From an uncultured Ruminococcus sp. (GTDB lineage: Bacteria; Bacillota; Clostridia; Oscillospirales; Acutalibacteraceae), in NCBI GenBank assembly GCA_902802795.1, contig CADCNI010000016.1, forward strand, positions 1-57,291: DNA of 57,291 bases, written 5' to 3'. The translations under genes and the position numbers were made by a program. Below are positions 51,729 to 57,291 of the stretch, one piece after another. The notes under the pieces were generated by a model that had not been told where the DNA came from, did not search any database, and saw only the letters and a list, made by a program, of their open reading frames with translations. The number at the start of each line of letters is the position of its first letter. The stretch's first letter is position 1.

Positions 51729-52901
51729 ATGAATATCATGGATTATCTCGATATGCGAGGCGATCTGACCTTTGCCGAGCGTTCCTTTAACGAGGTCGAT
51801 AACCTGATTTTTTCGGAACTCGCGTATCTCGATATGAACGGGATTGTCGATGACAGCATTGATTTTACCGTTACCATAGCGGAGCTTTGCGAAAAATATC
51901 TCGCACTCGGCTATGACCAGTCCTATATTATCAATGACCCCAAGCCCCTTCTCCAAAAGGCGGCGGAGACGGCGCGTTTCAAGGATATCCGCGTCGGCGC
52001 GTATGTCGATAAAGTGGCGCAGGATGAGCAGGTGCAGTTTGCCTGCGCGACGTTTGTGGTGGGTGACGGCACGGCCTATGTGGGCTATCGCGGCACCGAC
52101 AACACCATTGTGGGCTGGCGCGAGGATTTCAATATCAGTTATCTCTCCGAAACGCCGGGGCAGTCCGAAGCGGCGGCGTATCTCAACCGCATTGCCGAAC
52201 ACACCGACTTTTCTTTGCGGGTGGGCGGCCATTCCAAGGGAGGCAACTTTGCCGTGTATGCGGCCGCCTTCTGTAAGGAGGCGGTCAGACGCGACCGGGT
52301 GATCGAGGTGTATTCCAATGACGGCCCCGGTTTTAACCAGAGTGTCGTGGAATCAAAGCAGTATGCTTCGATTTTAGAGAAGGTCACCAAGATTATCCCG
52401 GAGTCGTCCCTGATCGGCATTCTGCTGTCCAGCAAGGTCAAGCCGAAAGTCATCAACAGCGAGGTAAAGGGGTTGCTTCAGCATGACCCCTATACATGGA
52501 GCGTGAGAGGCACTGTTTTTGAAGAAGCAGACGGATTTTCGTCCTCCAGTCTTTTTATGGATGAGACGCTCAAAAAGTGGCTGAATACCCTTAACGACGA
52601 GGAAAAGAAAGCGGTGGTTTCCGCGATTTTCGATTCGTTCGACGCGTCGGGCGCTTCCACCCTGACCGAGATGAACGAAAACAAATGGGTCTCCTACAAC
52701 GCCATACTGAAAGCGGTTTCTAAGATCAGCAAAACCACCTACGGCGAGGTGGCGGAGTCGCTGAAAAAACTGGCGGAAGCCGGCAAGGACGTGCTGTGGA
52801 ATGAGGCGAAAAAATCCTTTGAACAGTTCGAGCAAAACCGTCGCACGCAGGTAGAATCGCAGGAAACAGACGGCAAAAAAGCACTTCCCGCCAAGGGATA
52901 G
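51729..52901 (+). CDS. DUF2974 / Mbeg1-like alpha/beta-hydrolase-fold protein
   Basis: The 390-residue protein contains the alpha/beta hydrolase nucleophile elbow GGHSKGGNFAVYAA (Ser in GHSKG) and the lipase-like segment FVVGDGTAYVGYRGTDNTIVGWREDF (in parts: YVGYRGTDNTIVGWREDF), with NDGPGFN nearby; these fit the DUF2974/Mbeg1-like family. A helical C-terminal region (about 280-375) follows. No signal peptide is seen, so it acts in the cytoplasm. ATG 51729 follows AAAGGGTGG; an in-frame ATG at 51708 precedes that site. Substrate unknown. It is transcribed alone. Confidence 0.8.
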   Translation: MNIMDYLDMRGDLTFAERSFNEVDNLIFSELAYLDMNGIVDDSIDFTVTIAELCEKYLALGYDQSYIINDPKPLLQKAAETARFKDIRVGAYVDKVAQDEQVQFACATFVVGDGTAYVGYRGTDNTIVGWREDFNISYLSETPGQSEAAAYLNRIAEHTDFSLRVGGHSKGGNFAVYAAAFCKEAVRRDRVIEVYSNDGPGFNQSVVESKQYASILEKVTKIIPESSLIGILLSSKVKPKVINSEVKGLLQHDPYTWSVRGTVFEEADGFSSSSLFMDETLKKWLNTLNDEEKKAVVSAIFDSFDASGASTLTEMNENKWVSYNAILKAVSKISKTTYGEVAESLKKLAEAGKDVLWNEAKKSFEQFEQNRRTQVESQETDGKKALPAKG

Positions 52902-52969
52902 TAACAATGGATTGGGCGGTTTTTATCCATCACTCCCAAAATAAGTCGTCAATTGGCAACAAAAATATA

Positions 52970-52998
52970 TTGCACTCTTGCTAAATGTATGATATAAT
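52970..52998 (+). promoter_or_regulatory. Promoter for the small membrane protein gene
   Basis: TTGCAC (52970-52975) and TATAAT (52993-52998) are 17 bp apart, about 73 bp before the ATG at 53071. Confidence 0.7.
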
Positions 52999-53070
52999 AT
53001 TTGCGAATAAGGCATAAATATTTTGTGACAATGGCATAAAATGTGTTTTCTTGCGTTGGGAGGGAGCATT

Positions 53071-53376
53071 ATGCGAAGCGGAAGATCGGGCAGAAATCTC
53101 TTTCTGGTCTTTTTGATGAATCTTTTCCTGCGTTATCGGTGGTCGATTCCCGCGTGGCTGCTGCTGGCGGCGCATTTTGCATTCGGCATGCCGCTGTGGC
53201 TGTTCTTTTTTGGGCTGGCGTTCTGGGTGGTGTATGCGGCCGGCGTGACGCTGGTGCTGCACTGGGCGAACCGCTGCGGCAATATCCCCAATCCTCAGCG
53301 CAAAAACGTCAATCCCTATTCTCCCCAAAACTCGGATTTTTTCCCTTCAAACGACAAAACCGACGGGAACGGATGA
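53071..53376 (+). CDS. Small two-helix membrane protein, unknown function
   Basis: The 101-residue protein has two or three hydrophobic segments between residues 8 and 70 (LFLVFLMNLFL; WLLLAAHFAFGMPLWLFFFG; VVYAAGVTLVLHW) and a hydrophilic Asn/Pro-rich tail. It is accepted as real because GGGAGG precedes the ATG by 8-9 bases and a good promoter lies upstream. I do not recognise the family. It lies just before the SPFH gene and may belong to that cluster. Confidence 0.65.
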   Translation: MRSGRSGRNLFLVFLMNLFLRYRWSIPAWLLLAAHFAFGMPLWLFFFGLAFWVVYAAGVTLVLHWANRCGNIPNPQRKNVNPYSPQNSDFFPSNDKTDGNG

Positions 53377-53493
53377 ACGCTGCACAGGTGTTTGAAATTT
53401 GTAAACTGTCGGCATGGCGGCTCCGGCATGCAAGTGCCGCAAGTATAAAATGCCGTTAATCATCAACTTTTTTTGAAAGGGGTTTCATTTTCT

Positions 53494-54708
53494 ATGGGAC
53501 TTATTAAAGCAATTGCCGGTGCTGCCGGCGGCGCTATGGCCGACCAGTGGAAAGAATTTTTCTACTGCGACGCACTTGACGAGAGAACGCTGATGGTCAA
53601 AGGCCAGAAGCGCACTTCTTCCCGTTCCTCTAACACCCACGGCAATGACAACATTATTTCCAACGGCTCTCTGATCGCCGTTTCGGAAGGTCAGGCCATG
53701 ATTATTGTGGAGCAGGGCAAGGTCGTGGAATTCTGCGCGGTTCCCGGTGAGTTTACATACGATTCCTCCACCGAACCGAGCATCTTCGCGGGCAGCCTGG
53801 GCGACAGCATCCTCCAGACATTCAAGCTCATCGGCAAGCGTTTCACTTTCGGCGGCGATACGGCGAAAGATCAGCGCGTCTACTACTTCAACACCAAGGA
53901 ACTCACCGACAACAAGTTCGGCACCCCCAGTCCTGTGCCGTTCCGTGTGGTGGACAGAAATATCAACCTTGACATCGACGTTTCCCTCCGCTGCAACGGC
54001 GTATTCTCCTACAAGATTCAGAATCCGCTGCTGTTCTACACCAATGTGTGTGGCAATGTGTCGGATGAATACAAGAGAGACAAGCTCGACAGTCAGCTCA
54101 AAGCGGAGTTCATCAATTCGCTCCAGCCGGCTCTCGCACAAATCTCCGCCATGCAGGTGCGCCCGAATGAAATTCCGGCCCACGTCAAGGAAATCTGCGC
54201 GGCCATGAACGACTGCCTCTCCAAGGATTGGAGCGAGCTTCGCGGCCTGAAAGTGGTTTCTGTCGCGTTCAACGCGATCAACCTTCCGCAGGAGGATCTG
54301 GATCTCATCAAGACCGCACAGCGCAACGCGATCAACCGCGACCCCACCATGGCGGCGGCGACGCTGGTCGGTTCGCAGGCGGAGGCCATGACCAGGGCGG
54401 CCCAGAACCAGGGCGGTGCTATGACCGGCTTTATGGGCATGGGTATGGCGCAGAACGCCGGCGGCATGAACGCGCAGACCCTTTTCCAGATGGGTCAGCA
54501 ACAGCAGGCGCAGCAGCAGGCGCAGGCTCCCAAGGCCGCGAATCCCGACGGTGGCTGGACGTGTGAATGCGGTCAGCAGAACCAGGGCAAATTCTGCATG
54601 AATTGCGGCAAGCCCAGACCCGAGGCTCCCAGCAGATGGTTCTGCCCCGACTGCGGCACCCCCAATGAAGGCAAATTCTGCATGAACTGCGGCAAGCAGA
54701 AGCCGTAA
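53494..54708 (+). CDS. SPFH-domain protein with C-terminal zinc ribbons
   Basis: The 404-residue protein begins MGLIKAIAGAAGGAMADQWKE, then an SPFH (stomatin/flotillin-type) domain (about 35-275; VEQGKVVEFCAVPGEFTYD, YYFNTKELTDNKFGTPSPVPF in parts, FAVPG-like loops). SPFH proteins form membrane-associated oligomers. A Gln/Ala/Met-rich segment (about 300-345) leads to two zinc ribbons, CECGQQNQGKFCMNCGKPRP and CPDCGTPNEGKFCMNCG. The start at 53494 follows GAAAGGGG. No transmembrane helix is evident except the glycine/alanine-rich N-terminus. It is followed 121 bp later by a zinc-ribbon membrane protein. Confidence 0.85.
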   Translation: MGLIKAIAGAAGGAMADQWKEFFYCDALDERTLMVKGQKRTSSRSSNTHGNDNIISNGSLIAVSEGQAMIIVEQGKVVEFCAVPGEFTYDSSTEPSIFAGSLGDSILQTFKLIGKRFTFGGDTAKDQRVYYFNTKELTDNKFGTPSPVPFRVVDRNINLDIDVSLRCNGVFSYKIQNPLLFYTNVCGNVSDEYKRDKLDSQLKAEFINSLQPALAQISAMQVRPNEIPAHVKEICAAMNDCLSKDWSELRGLKVVSVAFNAINLPQEDLDLIKTAQRNAINRDPTMAAATLVGSQAEAMTRAAQNQGGAMTGFMGMGMAQNAGGMNAQTLFQMGQQQQAQQQAQAPKAANPDGGWTCECGQQNQGKFCMNCGKPRPEAPSRWFCPDCGTPNEGKFCMNCGKQKP

Positions 54709-54829
54709 TCGCGTTTTGAATTAAATAATGATAGAGCCGTCGGTTTCGTCTTGATCAATTGATTTGGCGGAGTCGGCGGCTTTTCCACGATTTTTCGCAA
54801 AATAAATCAAAAGGGAGCTGGTATGGATT

Positions 54830-55918
54830 ATGGCAGATCAACTGCTGGAATACAAATGCCCGTGCTGTGGCGGCAAGATAGAATTTGACAGCCACATCCA
54901 AAAAATGAAATGCCCGTTCTGTGAGACGGAGTTTGAGGTGGAAACCCTCAAAAATTATGACTCGGTGCTCAATGACACCACACCGACCGATCTTACGTGG
55001 CAGTCCGCCACCGGCGATGACTGGTCGGATGGCGAGACCGACGATATGTCGGTGTACGTCTGTAATTCCTGCGGCGGCGAGATTGTGTGCGACGACACCA
55101 CAGCGGCAACGCACTGCCCCTTCTGCGGCAATCCGGTGGTGATGATGGGAAAATTTACCGGCGCGCTGCGTCCGGATTATGTCATTCCTTTCAAGCTGGA
55201 CAAAGAGGCGGCCAAGGCGGCGCTGGCGGCGCATCTCAAAGGCAAGAAGCTGCTGCCCAAGGCATTTAAAGATGACAACCACATTGACGAGGTGAAGGGC
55301 GTCTATGTGCCGTTCTGGCTTTTCAACAGCGACGCGAATGCCCAGATCAGCTACCGTACCACCCGCGTGCGCACATGGAGCGACAGAGACTACATTTACA
55401 CCGACACCAGTTTTTATTCGGTCACGCGCAAGGGGTCGCTCAGCTTTGAAAATATTCCGGTGGACGGCTGTTCCAAGGTGCCCAACGATCTGACGGAATC
55501 TTTGGAACCTTTCGATTTCAGCCAGATGGTGGATTTTCAGACAGCCTATCTTTCGGGATATCTCGCGGATAAATATGATGTGGACGCGCAGCAGAGTGTG
55601 GAGCGTGCCAATGAGCGCGTGCGCAAAACCACGGAGAATGAATTTGCCGCCACAGTCACGGGCTATGCCACCGTTCGCACGGAAAATGTCAACATTCAGC
55701 TAGCCAACGGTACGTCCAAATACGCGCTGCTGCCAGTGTGGCTGCTCAGCACCACATGGAACGGACAGCATTTCCTCTTTGCCATGAACGGACAGACCGG
55801 CAAATTCGTCGGAAATCTGCCGATGGATTCGGGCGCCTTTTTCAAATGGCTCGGCGGTGTGGCCGGGGCGGTCGGCGCGGCGGTGCTGCTGATTCTCTAT
55901 CTGATCTGGCTGCTGTGA
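54830..55918 (+). CDS. Zinc-ribbon membrane protein of the SPFH cluster
   Basis: The 362-residue protein has an N-terminal zinc ribbon (CPCCGGKIEF ... CPFCETEF, about residues 10-35), a second one (CNSCGGEIVC ... CPFCGNP, about 82-105), a mostly beta middle part (YVPFWLFNSDANAQISY) and a single C-terminal transmembrane helix (about 340-360; AGAVGAAVLLILYLIWLL) that puts the body in the cytoplasm. ATG 54830 follows AAGGGAG by 12 bases, with no better start in frame. It is followed 13 bases later by the TPM-domain gene, which shows the same C-terminal/membrane pairing logic. Confidence 0.75.
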   Translation: MADQLLEYKCPCCGGKIEFDSHIQKMKCPFCETEFEVETLKNYDSVLNDTTPTDLTWQSATGDDWSDGETDDMSVYVCNSCGGEIVCDDTTAATHCPFCGNPVVMMGKFTGALRPDYVIPFKLDKEAAKAALAAHLKGKKLLPKAFKDDNHIDEVKGVYVPFWLFNSDANAQISYRTTRVRTWSDRDYIYTDTSFYSVTRKGSLSFENIPVDGCSKVPNDLTESLEPFDFSQMVDFQTAYLSGYLADKYDVDAQQSVERANERVRKTTENEFAATVTGYATVRTENVNIQLANGTSKYALLPVWLLSTTWNGQHFLFAMNGQTGKFVGNLPMDSGAFFKWLGGVAGAVGAAVLLILYLIWLL

Positions 55919-55931
55919 GGAGGACTGTGAG

Positions 55932-57185
55932 ATGAATAAGAAAATAACAGCCTTTACAGTGGCTTTTTTGATGGTTTTTGTCATGGCGTTTCCCGTCTTT
56001 GCTTCGCAGGACGATGCGGCCAAGGACGGTACGGCCGGGGAAACAGCCTCCGTGACGCATATTGTGGACAACGAAAAAATGCTGTCCAAGAAAAACAAGG
56101 CCAAGCTAGAATCGGCGGCCGAGAAAGTGTATGAGAAGAACGGCGTGGAGGTTTTCGGCTATCTGACCGGGCAAACGCTTGACGACGCAAAGTCGGTAAG
56201 TCTTACCGTGTACCAGTCCTCCGCGAGAACCGACGCGGCTATCATTCTGCTGTATGACGCGAACAAGGTCTATCTGTATGTCTATGGCAGAGCGGAAAAT
56301 GATTTTACCGATGAAGAACTGCAAGACATCAAGGCAAGCGCCAAAGCGGAAGATACCTATTTGAAATCCTTTTCAAAGTATATCGAAATGACGAGTAGCC
56401 TGCTGGACGAAAAGGGCGTGCAGCCCATTCCGTCGGAACGGCAGCAGCCCCGTTTGGTGGATCGCGCCAATCTGGTCAGCGGGAGCGATGAAACGGCGCT
56501 GCTCGCCAAGCTGGATGAAATCAGCGAGGCCAGACAGATCGACGTGGTTATCGTGACCGAAAACGCGATCGGCGACAAGACCTCCACCCAATACGCGGAT
56601 GATTTTTACGATTACAACGGCTTCGGTTTCAACGACAGCCGAGACGGCATCCTGCTGCTCATCAGCATGGAAAACCGCGACTGGGCGATTAGCACCCACG
56701 GTCTGGGCATCGACATCTTTACCGACGCGGGGCAGGAATACATGACCGATCGGTTTGTTTCCTATCTGAGCGACGGAGACTATTACGGCGGCTTTGACTG
56801 CTTTGCCGATCTGTGTGACCAATTCATCGCGCAGTATCAGGAAACCGGAGTGGCGTATGACGTGGGCAATCTGCCTAAGGCGCCGTTTGCGTGGGGATTC
56901 AGCATTTTCATTTCGCTTGCGGTGGGTCTGCTTGCGGGATTGATAACCGCGCTTGTCTTTAAGAGCGAGCTGACGTCGGTGAAAATCCAGCCTTCTGCGG
57001 TCGGATATACCAAGCCGGACAGCCTGCATCTCACGGAGCGCAACGACATGTTCCTCTATCATGTGGTCAACCGCACGGCAAGACCCAAGGACACCGACAG
57101 CGGTCATTCCGGTGGCGGAGGCGGTTCCAGCACGCACCACAGTTCCTCCGGCAGCACCCACGGCGGCTCACACGGACATTTTTAA
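55932..57185 (+). CDS. TPM-domain (YgcG-type) secreted membrane protein
   Basis: The 417-residue protein has a signal peptide ending near FAS (residue 25) and two TPM-fold repeats, about 40-150 (HIVDNEKMLSKKNKAKLE ... GVEVFGYLTGQTL) and 175-310 (LVDRANLVSGSDETALLAKL, DDFYDYNGFGFNDSRDGILL in parts, ISTHGLGIDIFTD). A transmembrane helix follows (about 318-340), then a cytoplasmic linker and a Gly/Ser/His-rich tail (SGGGGGSSTHHSSSG) typical of YgcG proteins. It starts 13 bases after the zinc-ribbon gene, forming one operon. TPM proteins are thought to act with membrane complexes; the role is not established. The 106 bp after its stop hold no supported gene. Confidence 0.85.
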   Translation: MNKKITAFTVAFLMVFVMAFPVFASQDDAAKDGTAGETASVTHIVDNEKMLSKKNKAKLESAAEKVYEKNGVEVFGYLTGQTLDDAKSVSLTVYQSSARTDAAIILLYDANKVYLYVYGRAENDFTDEELQDIKASAKAEDTYLKSFSKYIEMTSSLLDEKGVQPIPSERQQPRLVDRANLVSGSDETALLAKLDEISEARQIDVVIVTENAIGDKTSTQYADDFYDYNGFGFNDSRDGILLLISMENRDWAISTHGLGIDIFTDAGQEYMTDRFVSYLSDGDYYGGFDCFADLCDQFIAQYQETGVAYDVGNLPKAPFAWGFSIFISLAVGLLAGLITALVFKSELTSVKIQPSAVGYTKPDSLHLTERNDMFLYHVVNRTARPKDTDSGHSGGGGGSSTHHSSSGSTHGGSHGHF

Positions 57186-57291
57186 TGCGTAATGTAACTA
57201 TTCAGTGACCAGCGAAAAGCGGCCATAAAGAAGAGAACGCAAAGCGTCAAAAGCAGTAAAGCCATTTTTGACAGCGGTGGAGGTAAAGGAC

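Noticed and set aside
57186-57291. Partial gene at the right edge
   Set aside because: No supported open frame or ribosome site in the last 106 bp; nothing can be called.

Overview
The window reads as chromosome of a Gram-positive clostridial bacterium (Bacillota, class Clostridia), most likely a gut or rumen Oscillospiraceae/Ruminococcaceae-type organism. The pointers are a V-type (rotary) ATPase operon, a ctsR-mcsA-mcsB-clpC stress operon, a yggS-sepF-ylmH-divIVA-ileS-lspA division cluster, a CarD-family regulator, a LytTR/DUF3021 pair, and a cohesin-bearing protein beside a dockerin-bearing relic. No rRNA, tRNA, CRISPR array or intact transposase is visible. Most genes lie on the + strand. 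The core is GC-rich; the stretch around 5.6-7.8 kb and a 100-bp patch inside yggS are clearly AT-rich. Taxonomy is inferred from gene content only.

Layout. 1-5.6 kb: a truncated MITE copy, then V-ATPase subunits K, F, E, A, B, D and a terminator. 5.6-15 kb: an extracellular region with a CHAP/ricin/Ig-like hydrolase behind a long structured leader, an antisense membrane-anchored peptidoglycan-binding protein with tandem repeats, a cohesin/Ig-like/CAP-domain protein, and a dockerin peptidase pseudogene with two in-frame stops. 15-17.9 kb: mutY, a small membrane protein and a TIM-barrel gene, interleaved with three MITE copies; one supplies the TIM-barrel gene's 3' end. 17.9-25.3 kb: ymdB-like phosphodiesterase, a long inverted-repeat element, a substrate-binding lipoprotein with a frameshifted signal peptide, a yloV/fakA-like gene, recG and a convergent CarD-family gene. 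25.7-33 kb: mutS, tatD with a rebuilt N-terminus, a two-gene cassette with an Imm70-like protein, mutL and miaA. 33-42.3 kb: HlyD-like protein, yggS, sepF, ylmH, divIVA, ileS, lspA and an RluD-family gene. 42.4-44.3 kb: split transketolase. 44.5-49.6 kb: ctsR operon with a CtsR box and an inverted-repeat element between mcsB and clpC. 49.7-51.5 kb: secreted protein, LytTR regulator and DUF3021 membrane protein behind a LytTR-type direct repeat. 51.7-57.2 kb: DUF2974 hydrolase-like protein, small membrane protein, then an SPFH / zinc-ribbon membrane protein / TPM-domain cluster.

Most interesting. (1) A self-contained LytTR circuit: two identical 9-bp direct repeats 21 bp apart, just upstream of a promoter driving a secreted protein, the LytTR regulator and its membrane partner. 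(2) A TA-flanked MITE family whose long copies carry a Shine-Dalgarno and a small ORF, one copy donating the C-terminus of a host protein. (3) A cohesin-bearing CAP protein next to a recently dead dockerin peptidase. (4) The SPFH/zinc-ribbon/TPM cluster. Promoters and operators are called by eye from hexamers and repeats; domain calls come from recognised motifs, not searches.
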